A DNA stretch of 64,000 bases from Cyanobacteria bacterium CYA (lineage in GTDB: Bacteria > Planctomycetota > Phycisphaerae > Phycisphaerales > UBA1924): NCBI GenBank assembly GCA_008363215.1, contig RHKP01000009.1, forward strand, positions 1-64,000, given 5' to 3'. Positions 1 through 7,424 of the stretch are shown piece after piece. Within the stretch, counting starts at the first letter, position 1; the number at the start of each line of letters is the position of its first letter. Below the pieces are notes generated by a model that was given only the letters and a program-made list of their open reading frames with translations, made no database searches and was not told the origin of the DNA. Both the position numbers and the translations under genes were made by a program.

Positions 1-125
1 ATCGGAAACTCACAAAGGGGACAACCTGTGGGAAACGAGGCGCGCGAAAGAAAGTCTCTGTGGTACTGCGGCTGTTCCCTTGGGCATGTCCTGGCAGATT
101 CGGGGCGGGAGGACCCATCCGCCCT

Positions 126-144
126 CGCGCGCGCGCGCGGGGGG
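126..144. repeat. (CG)7 dinucleotide tract followed by a G run
   Basis: Seven uninterrupted CG dinucleotides (126-139) run into a short G homopolymer. Alternating purine-pyrimidine CG tracts can adopt Z-DNA and are prone to slippage. It lies in non-coding DNA at the left edge, upstream of the 15-bp repeat cluster. No function is claimed. Confidence 0.6.
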
Positions 145-159
145 ACTATGTGATTTCGT

Positions 160-255
160 GCGCCCCTTCGGCTCACGTTGTTCTCTTCGCGAAGGGGCGC
201 AGATAAGGGGGTGCTGTGATCTGCGCCCCTTCGGGTTCTAATCTGCGCCCCTTCG
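160..255. repeat. Cluster of four short repeats (core GCGCCCCTTCG), one inverted
   Basis: The core gcgccccttcg occurs at 160-170, in the extended form atctgcgccccttcg at 219-233 and 241-255, and inverted at 190-204. The inverted copy and the 219-233 copy make a perfect 15-bp stem with a 14-nt loop. The two full direct copies are spaced 22 bp apart, and the last one is also the 3' end of the minus-strand ORF at 238-450, encoding its last residues. For a minus-strand transcript the stem could act as a 3' hairpin; no clear U tract follows it. Confidence 0.75.
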
Positions 256-450
256 TGCGCGGACCATCTGCACGATGGCGGCTCTCACCGATTCGGGGAG
301 GGATGGCCACGCCTCGATGACGGTCCGAAGTCCGATGTTGCCGCATTTGTCGCCAGCGTGCTCGGGATCGTCGGAAACTCCCGAGGAATGCGGGGGTTGT
401 TGTGACCCCCGTGGGGTCATTTGCCTTCCCACCGGCGCATCCGCGCTCAC
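238..450 (-). pseudogene. Short ORF resembling the C-terminal tail of planctomycete recombinases (possible remnant)
   Basis: This is a 70-residue reading frame with a GTG start; the frame is closed by an in-frame stop only about 45 nt upstream. The second half, around residues 40-66 (TVIEAWPSLPESVRAAI and onward), has the strong third-position GC typical of real genes here. It resembles, from memory, the short tail that follows tyrosine-recombinase domains in many planctomycete integrases. No catalytic R-H-R-Y domain is present, so it is either a remnant or a small free-standing protein. The last codons (RRGAD) sit inside a 15-bp repeat that is copied again just downstream, suggesting duplication at the 3' end. 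Family assignment is a recollection and should be tested. Confidence 0.35.
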
Positions 451-463
451 AGGGCGCAGAAAA

Positions 464-498
464 GAAGCCTCGGCTACGCCGGGGCTTCGGTATTTTTA
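464..498 (+). terminator. Intrinsic terminator
   Basis: A 10-bp stem (464-473 with 479-488, one T-G wobble) closes a 5-nt loop and is followed by ggtattttta, a good U tract. It implies a plus-strand transcript ending here. No convincing plus-strand protein gene lies between 1 and 464, so the transcript either enters from outside the window or is non-coding. Two further small hairpins lie just upstream (361-385 and 392-410). Confidence 0.6.
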
Positions 499-510
499 CC
501 CCCCCCCCCC
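499..510. repeat. C12 homopolymer tract
   Basis: Twelve consecutive cytosines directly follow the terminator U tract. Long homopolymers are slippage hot spots, and also sequencing-error hot spots. It is not inside a gene, so no reading frame is switched directly. Confidence 0.8.
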
Positions 511-606
511 ACTGCCCGCTCCCCCGCGAGCCGGCCCGTGCCGGGCCCGTCGAGTTCGCCGCTGACTTGCGTACGCGCAGAGTACCGTGGGTGCTCCGGG
601 CCCTGC

Positions 607-837
607 ATGGAGTCCCGGCAGGCGATCACGAATGCTGTCTCTTGCATGGGCAAGCGCGTTTCGTCCAAGACGGCGCCAAAGAAGAATGCGTGCAAGCCAA
701 AGCCCCCGGCCCCGGCCCCCGGCCCGGCTCGGGGCCGCAAGGCCCAGGTCTCCGAGCCGAGCGCGCCCGCGCCGCAGCGTGACACCGCGCCGTCCGCCAT
801 CCATCGATCCATGCAGACCCAAAGGAGGGGCGGCTGA
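607..837 (+). CDS. Possible small basic Pro/Ala/Lys-rich protein (doubtful)
   Basis: An ATG-started frame of 76 residues; an internal ATG at 646 would give 63. The product has KTAPKKNACKPKPPAPAPGP followed by Arg-rich and Pro/Ala-rich segments, giving a strongly basic, disordered composition like the tails of histone-H1-like nucleoid proteins. No Shine-Dalgarno sequence stands out. The stop codon overlaps the descending arm of a perfect hairpin at 824-866. Any GC-rich non-coding DNA can produce such a composition, so this could be spurious. Confidence 0.25.
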   Translation: MESRQAITNAVSCMGKRVSSKTAPKKNACKPKPPAPAPGPARGRKAQVSEPSAPAPQRDTAPSAIHRSMQTQRRGG

Positions 838-866
838 CGGCCGCCCATGCCCAAGGCCGCCCCTCC
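824..866 (+). terminator. GC-rich hairpin, possible terminator without U tract
   Basis: Perfect 11-bp inverted repeat: 824-834 (ggaggggcggc) pairs with 856-866, with a 21-nt loop. It overlaps the end of the doubtful ORF at 607-837. No T run follows, so factor-independent termination is uncertain. Confidence 0.35.
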
Positions 867-1044
867 GAGGAGGGTGGCTGACGCCGCCGGGCGGAGGGAG
901 TGTTCATGCCCTCGTTTCCACTCAGGCCTCTTGCGATCCGCCGTCAATGTGACGAAACAAGGGTCGAGTTTCGTGACGATCGGGCATCACCCTGTCATGG
1001 CCGGCCGGTGGGTTGCGGACAGATGAGTGACCGGAGGGCCAGGC

Positions 1045-1632
1045 ATGAAGCGCATGATGCAGGCGGGGGGGATCGGGGCGGGCGTGGCCGGGCTGATGTT
1101 GGCGCTGGGGACCGGAGCGGTGCGGCCGAAAGCGGATCACCGGCTGGAAGCCGGTCCCGCTGATCCGGTGCTGCGGGAGTTGGGGCTGATCAAAGGGGGG
1201 CTGTTCTGCGAGGGGAGCAGACTGCCGAGCGATCGGGCGAGCAGCATGGAGCAGATGCTCGATCAGCAGGGCGAAATTTTGGCGCGATTGAGCGCGCGCC
1301 TCTCGACGCTGGACCACGCGCGCCTGGAGGCGATCGAGCGCCGGCTCGCATCGTTCGAGCGCACGCTCGACAACCTCGACACGTCGGAGATCGACGATCT
1401 GGAGCGGGAAATCGGGAGTATGAGGCGCACACTCGACGCCGTGGCGCGCGACGTGAGCAACCTGCCGCGGGTCGATCTGTCGGGCATCCATCGGACACTC
1501 GAAGACATCCGGCGGCAAGTGAGCCAGGCGGGCGGTTCAGGGGGATCAGGCGAGCGGGTGTTAGGCCAGGTCCAGTCGACGCTGCGGAGCATCGAGAGCC
1601 AGTTGCGGTCGATCGAGCGGAAACTCCCGTAG
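1045..1632 (+). CDS. Membrane-anchored coiled-coil protein, function unknown
   Basis: A 195-residue protein. Residues about 5-27 form a Gly/Ala/Leu-rich hydrophobic segment fitting a signal anchor or signal peptide. From about residue 65 to the end there are heptad-like, charged helices (LSARLSTLDHARLEAIERRL; LDNLDTSEIDDLEREIG; VQSTLRSIESQLRSIERKL) predicting long coiled coils, broken by a Gly/Ser linker near residue 170. The ATG at 1045 was chosen over an in-frame GTG at 1027 because ggagg sits about 8 nt upstream of it. It is followed 69 nt later by the pyrophosphatase gene on the same strand. No family recognised; a periplasm-facing scaffold is a guess. Confidence 0.75.
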   Translation: MKRMMQAGGIGAGVAGLMLALGTGAVRPKADHRLEAGPADPVLRELGLIKGGLFCEGSRLPSDRASSMEQMLDQQGEILARLSARLSTLDHARLEAIERRLASFERTLDNLDTSEIDDLEREIGSMRRTLDAVARDVSNLPRVDLSGIHRTLEDIRRQVSQAGGSGGSGERVLGQVQSTLRSIESQLRSIERKLP

Positions 1633-1701
1633 GCGGGGAGCCGCTGACCGGTAGGGGCCCAGGCAGGCCACCGGGCGTGTGCCTCCCTACGCTGACGGAC
1701 C

Positions 1702-2268
1702 ATGATTCACCCCTGGCACGACGTTTCGCCCGGCATCGCCGGGCTCGACTTGCCCGACAACTTCAAGGCTGTCATCGAGATCCCCAAGGGCTCCTCGAAC
1801 AAGTACGAACTCGACAAGTTGTCGGGGATGCTGCGTCTGGACCGTGTGCTTTCCAGCGCGGTGTATTACCCTGCGAACTACGGGTTCATACCGCAGACAA
1901 TGGCCGAGGACGATGACCCGCTGGACGTGCTGGTTTTCTGCACGGAGACGATTCCGCCCTTGTGTATCTGCGAAGCGCGGGCGGTGGGCGTAATGACGAT
2001 GGTGGACGACGGGCAGCCGGACCACAAGATTGTCGGCGTGCTCATCAACGACCCGGAGTTTGCGGACTATCACAAGGCGTCGGACTTTCCGCGCCACACC
2101 TTCAAGATGCTCAAGCGGTTCTTCGAGGACTACAAGATGCTCGAGGGCAAGCAGGTGGAGGTGGACGAGATCATGCCGGCCGAAGCGGCGCACTCGATCA
2201 TCGAGAGTTCCCTGACACGGTACGAATCGCTGCGGCGTGTGGGCGGGATCAAGGGGCTGAGCGGGTGA
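1702..2268 (+). CDS. ppa: Inorganic pyrophosphatase (family I)
   Basis: A 188-residue cytoplasmic enzyme that hydrolyses PPi to two Pi, pulling nucleic-acid and protein synthesis forward. The family I signature is clear: KYELDK (substrate-binding Lys/Glu), the [12 protein letters not shown] block, and [10 protein letters not shown], the metal-binding Asp motif. A later region, [13 protein letters not shown], matches the conserved active-site Lys/Asp segment. Length is close to the usual 170-180 residues. It is followed 38 nt later by a Tat-exported isomerase-like gene on the same strand; the two are probably not functionally linked. Confidence 0.95.
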   Translation: MIHPWHDVSPGIAGLDLPDNFKAVIEIPKGSSNKYELDKLSGMLRLDRVLSSAVYYPANYGFIPQTMAEDDDPLDVLVFCTETIPPLCICEARAVGVMTMVDDGQPDHKIVGVLINDPEFADYHKASDFPRHTFKMLKRFFEDYKMLEGKQVEVDEIMPAEAAHSIIESSLTRYESLRRVGGIKGLSG

Positions 2269-2306
2269 GCCCGCCGGGACTATGCTCATCTGAAAGGAGC
2301 AGGCCC

Positions 2307-3257
2307 ATGTCCGATCTGACCAGTCGCGCCCGCGCGGCCGAGGCCCGATGCACGATGGTTTCGCGGAGACAGGCACTGGCGGGACTGCTGGCGGTCGCTG
2401 CGGCCGGGCCGGCGCTGGCTCGCCCGGGGCGAATGCGAGATCCGGCATTTGAGATTTCGCTGGCGCAGTGGTCGTTGCACCGGGCGATCCGGGGCAAGAA
2501 GATTGACCACCTGGACTTTGCGAAGGTGGCGCGGACCGAGTTTGACATCGGGTGCATTGAGTACGTGAACCAGTTCTTCGCCGACAAGCACTCGGACAAG
2601 CAGTACCTGCTCGACATGAAGAACCGTGCGGTCGACTTCAACGTGGTGCAGCGGTTGATCATGATCGACGGCGAGGGGGCGCTGGGCGACGCGGAGGAGG
2701 CGAAGCGCACGCAGGCGATCGACAACCACAAGCGCTGGGTCGAGGCGGCCAAGTACCTCGGCTGCACCATGATCCGAGTCAACTCGCAGAGTTCGGGCAG
2801 TTTCGACGAGCAGCAGGATCGCGCCGCCGACGGGTTGCGGCGCCTCGCCGAGTTCGCCGCCGAGCACGAGATGGCGGTGGTGGTTGAGAACCACGGCGGG
2901 CTGAGCAGCAACGGGCAATGGCTGGCGGGAGTGATGAAGAAGGTCGGGCTGCCCAATCTCGGCACGCTGCCTGACTTCGGCAACTTCAACCTCGGCGACG
3001 GCAAGCAGTACGACCGCTACCAGGGAGTGGAGGAACTGATGCCGTTCGCCAAGGCCGTCAGCGCCAAGAGCCACGACTTCGACGAGCAGGGGAACGAGAT
3101 TCACACCGACTATCGGCGGATGATGAAGATCGTGGTCGATGCGGGGTACCACGGATACGTCGGCATCGAGTACGAAGGCGACAAACTCGACGAGTACGCG
3201 GGCATCCGTGCAACCAAGAATCTGCTCGAGACCATCCGCGACGAAATGAAAGGCTGA
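2307..3257 (+). CDS. Tat-exported sugar phosphate isomerase/epimerase-like protein (AP endonuclease 2 / xylose isomerase-like TIM barrel)
   Basis: A 316-residue protein. The N-terminus carries a twin-arginine signal ([20 protein letters not shown], residues about 18-37), so the folded protein is exported. The rest reads as a TIM barrel of the sugar phosphate isomerase/epimerase superfamily: [17 protein letters not shown] at the start, VVENHGG with the metal-binding Glu near the middle, GTLPDFGNF, an [10 protein letters not shown] segment and VGIEYEGD near the C-terminus. This order of His/Asp/Glu ligands is typical of the Xyl_isom-like fold. The ATG at 2307 is preceded by aaggag. Such exported isomerase-like proteins are numerous in Planctomycetota; substrates are usually unknown, and none is claimed here. 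Confidence 0.85.
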   Translation: MSDLTSRARAAEARCTMVSRRQALAGLLAVAAAGPALARPGRMRDPAFEISLAQWSLHRAIRGKKIDHLDFAKVARTEFDIGCIEYVNQFFADKHSDKQYLLDMKNRAVDFNVVQRLIMIDGEGALGDAEEAKRTQAIDNHKRWVEAAKYLGCTMIRVNSQSSGSFDEQQDRAADGLRRLAEFAAEHEMAVVVENHGGLSSNGQWLAGVMKKVGLPNLGTLPDFGNFNLGDGKQYDRYQGVEELMPFAKAVSAKSHDFDEQGNEIHTDYRRMMKIVVDAGYHGYVGIEYEGDKLDEYAGIRATKNLLETIRDEMKG

Positions 3258-3314
3258 GCGATACGGTCTTTGTTGAACCTCGTGCGCCGGCAGCCCTGGG
3301 CGCGCGGGCGCAGA

Positions 3315-4262
3315 TCACTCGACCAATCTCGGCGGATCTTCATCGGTGCCCCGCCCGCTGAACTTGGCGTTGGTCGCTTCGTCGGTGATGGCTTCGAATG
3401 ACCCGTCGCCACGCTTCACGTAGCCAAGAGCCGTTGCCGCATCGGTGCTCACGTGCCCGTCGCACCACGAGAAGTTGGCCTTGCCGCGGTGGCGCTCATG
3501 CGGAGCCGAGCGGTTCTCAGGCGCGCGGTTGCGGATGTCGGCATAATCGCAGTTCTCCGTCATGCGCGGAGGGTCGAGGGCGTAGCCATGCCCTCCTTCG
3601 GCCAGCAGTTGCGGGTCGCGCGAGCCGTCCGGGCGGTTCGGCGTGCGCAGGGCGGCAGGCTTGCCGGCGGCCGTGCCGAGTGAGTCCGCCGCCATGACGG
3701 TGATCGAGGCGTCGAGCGAACTGGCTTTGACCGGGAAGCGGATCAAGCCGCTGGTCGGGTCGTCATTGCGGCGGAAACGGGTGTTGCCCAGGAACTGGTG
3801 GTTGTAGCCATAGGCATAGTTCCGCGTGCTGATCCAGTCGGCGGCGTTGGGGCAGAGGAAGACGTCAGAGCCGTCGACAGGGAGCGAGTGCTCGTCTGAG
3901 ACGTCGACGGAGGGCTGCGAATAGGCGTAAAAGCCCCCGGCCGCCCCGAGCAGGACGAACCAGCGCGGGCGATAGTGCAGCCCGTTGCCGACGTCGTAGA
4001 GGTTGAGTTCGTCCGGGTAATAGCGCCCCGGCTGGGCGGGGACGGAGATGTCGTGGTTCTCGTTGGCGTAGATCTGCCAGCCGGTGGCCACCTCACGCAT
4101 GCGGCTGGCGCACACGATGGTGCGGCCGGACTCGCGGGCGGCAGCCAGGGCGGGAAGGAGGATGCCGATGAGCAAGGCGATGATGGAGATGACCACGAGC
4201 AGTTCGATCAGGGTGAACCCGCCACGGGCCTGAAGCCGACTGATCCACGAGCGAGTACTCAC
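3315..4262 (-). CDS. Type II pseudopilin-like protein with prepilin N-terminus and H-X9-DG motif
   Basis: A 315-residue secreted protein. Residues 13-40 form a prepilin leader and hydrophobic helix ([20 protein letters not shown]), which would be cleaved between G and F and N-methylated by a prepilin peptidase. The C-terminal half has YAYGYNHQFLGN, HGYALDPPR and HRGKANFSWCDGH, the H-X9-DG motif of the DUF1559-like families expanded in Planctomycetota. The GTG start at 4262 is preferred because ggagaggtgg precedes it; the open frame upstream (to 5438) is antisense to metF. It is divergent from metF and convergent with the isomerase gene. It is a clear relative of the protein at 49353-50243. 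Role: surface or secretion pseudopilin, exact function unknown. Confidence 0.88.
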   Translation of the reverse strand: MSTRSWISRLQARGGFTLIELLVVISIIALLIGILLPALAAARESGRTIVCASRMREVATGWQIYANENHDISVPAQPGRYYPDELNLYDVGNGLHYRPRWFVLLGAAGGFYAYSQPSVDVSDEHSLPVDGSDVFLCPNAADWISTRNYAYGYNHQFLGNTRFRRNDDPTSGLIRFPVKASSLDASITVMAADSLGTAAGKPAALRTPNRPDGSRDPQLLAEGGHGYALDPPRMTENCDYADIRNRAPENRSAPHERHRGKANFSWCDGHVSTDAATALGYVKRGDGSFEAITDEATNAKFSGRGTDEDPPRLVE

Positions 4263-4343
4263 GCTCCACCTCTCCCGGGGGCCTCCCCGTTCCAGCATAT
4301 ACTGGGGCACCCAGGCCCGCGTTCTCACAACCATCGGCATTTT

Positions 4344-5261
4344 ATGCACATCCGCGACATCTTCAGCAAGGTCCGCACTACGTTCTCCTTCGAGTTTTTC
4401 CCCCCGCGGGATGAATCGGCGGCCGGTGAACTGTTCGAGAACATCGCCGAACTGGAACAGTTGAAGCCCACCTTCGTGTCGGTGACCTACGGGGCGGGCG
4501 GTTCGACGCGGGAACTGACGCGGAACCTGGTGGTGCGCATCCGCGAGGAGACCGGGCTGGACCCGGTGCCGCACCTGACCTGCGTGTGCCAGTCTCAGTC
4601 CGACATCGAGCAGATTCTGCGGCGTTACGCCGAGCACGGGATAAGCAACATCCTCGCGTTGCGAGGCGACCCACCCAAGGACCGGGGCGACTATGACCCG
4701 AAGCAGGACGCGTTCGGGTATGCGTCGGGGCTGGTGTCGTTCATCCGCAGGTTCGGGGAGGGCGGCGGGCATCCGGATCGACGCGGATTCGGCATCGGGG
4801 TGGCCGGCTTCCCGGAGGGGCACCCGCAGACGCCGAATCGGCTGCTCGAGATCGAGCATCTGAAGGCCAAGATCGACGCCGGGGCCGACTACATCATCAC
4901 GCAGGTGTTCTTCGAGAACCGCGACTTCTACGACTTCCGCGACCGGTGCCGGCTGGCGGGTATCCACGTGCCGATCATCGCGGGGATCATGCCGATCACG
5001 TCGATGCCGGGGATGAAGCGCATGGCCGAACTGGCGCTGGGGGCGCGGTATCCCGCCCCGCTGCTGCGGGCGCTGGCACGGACGGACGGCAAGCCGGAGA
5101 ACGTGCGCCGCGTCGGCGTCCACTGGGCAACCGAACAGTGCCGCGACCTGCTCGACCACGACGTGGCGGGCATCCACCTGTACACCCTGAACAAGTCGAC
5201 AGCCACGCGCGAGATCTACCGCACGCTGGGCGTGCAGGACTCGCGGGCGCTGCAGCAGTAA
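4344..5261 (+). CDS. metF: Methylenetetrahydrofolate reductase
   Basis: A 305-residue flavoenzyme of the methylenetetrahydrofolate reductase family, reducing 5,10-methylene-THF to 5-methyl-THF for methionine synthesis. Hallmarks: FSFEFFPPRD near residue 15 (catalytic Glu), SVTYGAGGSTR, PHLTCV, ILALRGDPP, then GADYIITQVFF (FAD/folate site) and PIIAGIMPI. Length matches the bacterial single-domain enzyme (about 290-310). The start is the ATG at 4344, with only 81 nt to the divergent pseudopilin start, so the two promoters must share this short region. No S-box or other methionine-type leader is visible in that space. Confidence 0.96.
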   Translation: MHIRDIFSKVRTTFSFEFFPPRDESAAGELFENIAELEQLKPTFVSVTYGAGGSTRELTRNLVVRIREETGLDPVPHLTCVCQSQSDIEQILRRYAEHGISNILALRGDPPKDRGDYDPKQDAFGYASGLVSFIRRFGEGGGHPDRRGFGIGVAGFPEGHPQTPNRLLEIEHLKAKIDAGADYIITQVFFENRDFYDFRDRCRLAGIHVPIIAGIMPITSMPGMKRMAELALGARYPAPLLRALARTDGKPENVRRVGVHWATEQCRDLLDHDVAGIHLYTLNKSTATREIYRTLGVQDSRALQQ

Positions 5262-5266
5262 GGCGG

Positions 5267-5285
5267 CCCCGAAGCAATCGCGGGG
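5267..5285. terminator. Weak hairpin between convergent genes
   Basis: ccccg at 5267-5271 pairs with cgggg at 5281-5285 just after the metF stop and just before the end of the opposing secreted hydrolase gene. The stem is only 5 bp with no strong U tract, so it is a weak bidirectional terminator candidate. Confidence 0.25.
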
Positions 5286-5286
5286 T

Positions 5287-7314
5287 TCAAGGCAGTTCGC
5301 CCAGGGCGCGGAGCATTTCGTCGCGGACGAGCGTTCCGGCGGCCGCGGCGGTCGGCGCGTCGCGCAGGTGGTGCAGCGAGTCATCGAGCCAGTCCCACGA
5401 GAGGTCATAGACCTGACCGTCGAACTCGAAGGCGTCAAAGCCGTTGGCCAGCGCCCATGCGTGGAAGGCCTGGTTCACCGGTGCACCGGCGTGATCGTCG
5501 GTGGCGCCGTAGGTGCGGCCCATGAGGCCGAAGATCGAGATGTATGAGGCCCGGGTGTCGACGAGGCAGAGGTCGCGCGCCGCCCAGGCCATTTCGTCGG
5601 CGTTGCGCATCTCGCGATCCCGGTCGCCGTTGATGTGATGCGCGAAGGAAACGACGAAAAGCACCAGCGGCGGGCGCGTCGAGACGCCGTCGAACCAGGC
5701 CAGCGACTCTTCCATGTATTGATCGAGGAAGGCGCGGTGGCCCTCGCGTTCGTTCATCTGGTTGGCGAGCATCACCACTACGACGGGCTGCTGATCGGGC
5801 GAGACCGATCGCGCCAGCAGGTCCGTACGCATTTGCTCGCGCGTGAACTGCTTCTGCCCGTTGGACGGGCAGTTGCAGACCATCCCTTCGTGCTGCCAGG
5901 TGTTGGCGGCCTTCCAGACTTCGTGCGGGCCGGGCAGACGCTGCCCCAGGGCATCGACCTTCTGCACCACGCTGCCCGCGAATATGAGCGAGCGGAGCGA
6001 GGCGGTGCGTTCGGTCTCGACGACGATGCGGTTGCCGGTGAGAGGTGCGATGAAGGGCACCGGCGCCCCCAGCAGTCCCGGGGTCAGACCCGAGCAGTCG
6101 TATGTGACCCCGTTGATTCGTGCGCCGGGCTGCTGGAGCCCTGCGACCGAGCCGAGGAACAACGGCTTGATCTGCACGAGATCCCCGATGTCGATCCACG
6201 GCTCGATGAGCAGGCCGTTGTCAGCAGTGATGCGAATGGAGGGCGTCCAGCCGGTGGCCGCATCATCGATGAACTCCTCGAGACGGGAGGTGGGCACGGC
6301 GTAGTAGGCGCCGGAGCCCTCGTGCATTTCGAACAAGGTCGAAGCATCCACTGGGCGCGAGGTGGTCAGCGCCACCGAGCGCACCAGCCGGGCCGGGTGA
6401 TTCGACAGCCCGTTGGAGTAGGACGTGGGCGTGTACGACGAAACGGACTTGAAGCCATACCACAGCCGGGCCGGAAGTTCCTCGGCGTGCGAATCACCGA
6501 GCACGACGACAAAGGGGTCGCCATGCAGCAGTTCCTGGGCCACCGGGCCCAGATTGCGCGAGGTCGGCGGCACGCAACCGTCGGAAAATAACTGGAGATA
6601 CACCAGCACATCGAAGAAGTCGAAGGTGCCGAAGGGCGTGGCGAAGTCGGAAATCGGATCCTGGTCGGAAAAGCCCTGGAGGAACATCTGCACGTCGAAG
6701 AAGTCGAGCACGCCGTCTTCGTTCAGGTCGGCCGGGCCGCACGGAATGGGGCGGATGTTGACGTTGACACCCTCGATCGTGCCGGTGACCGTGAGGTTCG
6801 GGATGGTGCCGCTGAAGACGGCCGTGTCGATTTCGGGGCTGCCTCCCGAAGGCAGGATCGCGATTTCCGCGGCCGGATCGACCGTCAGGGCATCGAAGAG
6901 AAGCGTCGTGACCAGTGTGCCGCCGGGAACCGCCACGCCCGAGACGCCGGGCTGAGCCCAGGCGATGTACAGCCCGTCTCCGTCCTGCGGCGGCTCGACC
7001 TCGTTGAGCCCGTTCGAGCCGGTCACCGGGAAACCTTCGATGATGAGGTCGACGTCGCCGTTGCCCAGCAACTGCACCAGTTGCACCGACGCGGTGTCCC
7101 ACGCAAGCACAACTTCCATCGCGCTGAAGGTCTGGTCGTCGACGGGATGATCGGAGACGGCGTAGAGGCCCACGACGAACTGATCGCCGACGTACACCAC
7201 GGGCGTTTCCACGCGCAGTTCGAGGTTGATGTCGGCCGCAGCGGCGCTTGCGATCGACGCTGCCACACTCACCGCCGTCCATTGCCAAGGTCTGCGCCAA
7301 CGCCTCATCGCCAT
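5287..7314 (-). CDS. Secreted modular protein: cohesin-like domain, dockerin-like loop, SGNH-type hydrolase region
   Basis: A 675-residue protein with a signal peptide (residues 3-27, ending ASAAAA). Residues about 29-190 form a beta-rich cohesin/CBM-like domain (MEVVLAWDTASVQLVQL; GLNEVEPPQDGDG). Residues 195-248 look like a dockerin: one canonical calcium loop (DLNEDGVLDFFD) and one degenerate partner (GTFDFFD). From 265 on, FVVVLGDSHAEE gives an SGNH/GDSL block-I motif (Ser275), MLANQMNE (515-522) may be block III, and D645-S-L-H648 fits block V. This suggests an esterase or acyl hydrolase, but the Gly/Asn oxyanion residues are not secure. The N-terminal domain is homologous to the whole 203-residue protein at 10432-11043. 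ATG 7314 chosen because a signal peptide follows directly. Confidence 0.8.
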   Translation of the reverse strand: MAMRRWRRPWQWTAVSVAASIASAAAADINLELRVETPVVYVGDQFVVGLYAVSDHPVDDQTFSAMEVVLAWDTASVQLVQLLGNGDVDLIIEGFPVTGSNGLNEVEPPQDGDGLYIAWAQPGVSGVAVPGGTLVTTLLFDALTVDPAAEIAILPSGGSPEIDTAVFSGTIPNLTVTGTIEGVNVNIRPIPCGPADLNEDGVLDFFDVQMFLQGFSDQDPISDFATPFGTFDFFDVLVYLQLFSDGCVPPTSRNLGPVAQELLHGDPFVVVLGDSHAEELPARLWYGFKSVSSYTPTSYSNGLSNHPARLVRSVALTTSRPVDASTLFEMHEGSGAYYAVPTSRLEEFIDDAATGWTPSIRITADNGLLIEPWIDIGDLVQIKPLFLGSVAGLQQPGARINGVTYDCSGLTPGLLGAPVPFIAPLTGNRIVVETERTASLRSLIFAGSVVQKVDALGQRLPGPHEVWKAANTWQHEGMVCNCPSNGQKQFTREQMRTDLLARSVSPDQQPVVVVMLANQMNEREGHRAFLDQYMEESLAWFDGVSTRPPLVLFVVSFAHHINGDRDREMRNADEMAWAARDLCLVDTRASYISIFGLMGRTYGATDDHAGAPVNQAFHAWALANGFDAFEFDGQVYDLSWDWLDDSLHHLRDAPTAAAAGTLVRDEMLRALGELP

Positions 7315-7424
7315 ACACCCCTGTCTGACCGGGCCCGATGCGCCCGAACGTGGTTGAAACCGAAAATGTAAACGGGGGAAGAGGCGTTGGCCCCTTCCTC
7401 CCGAGAGGAGGCTCAACGGCGGCC

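Noticed and set aside
238-255. CRISPR array from the repeated GCGCCCCTTCG units
   Set aside because: Units are too short (11-15 bp), spacing is irregular, one copy is inverted, and no cas genes are present.
1-500. RNase P RNA or tmRNA gene at the left end
   Set aside because: The conserved GAGGAAAGUCC and other core elements are not present; only unrelated small hairpins were found. A novel RNA remains possible but is not claimed.
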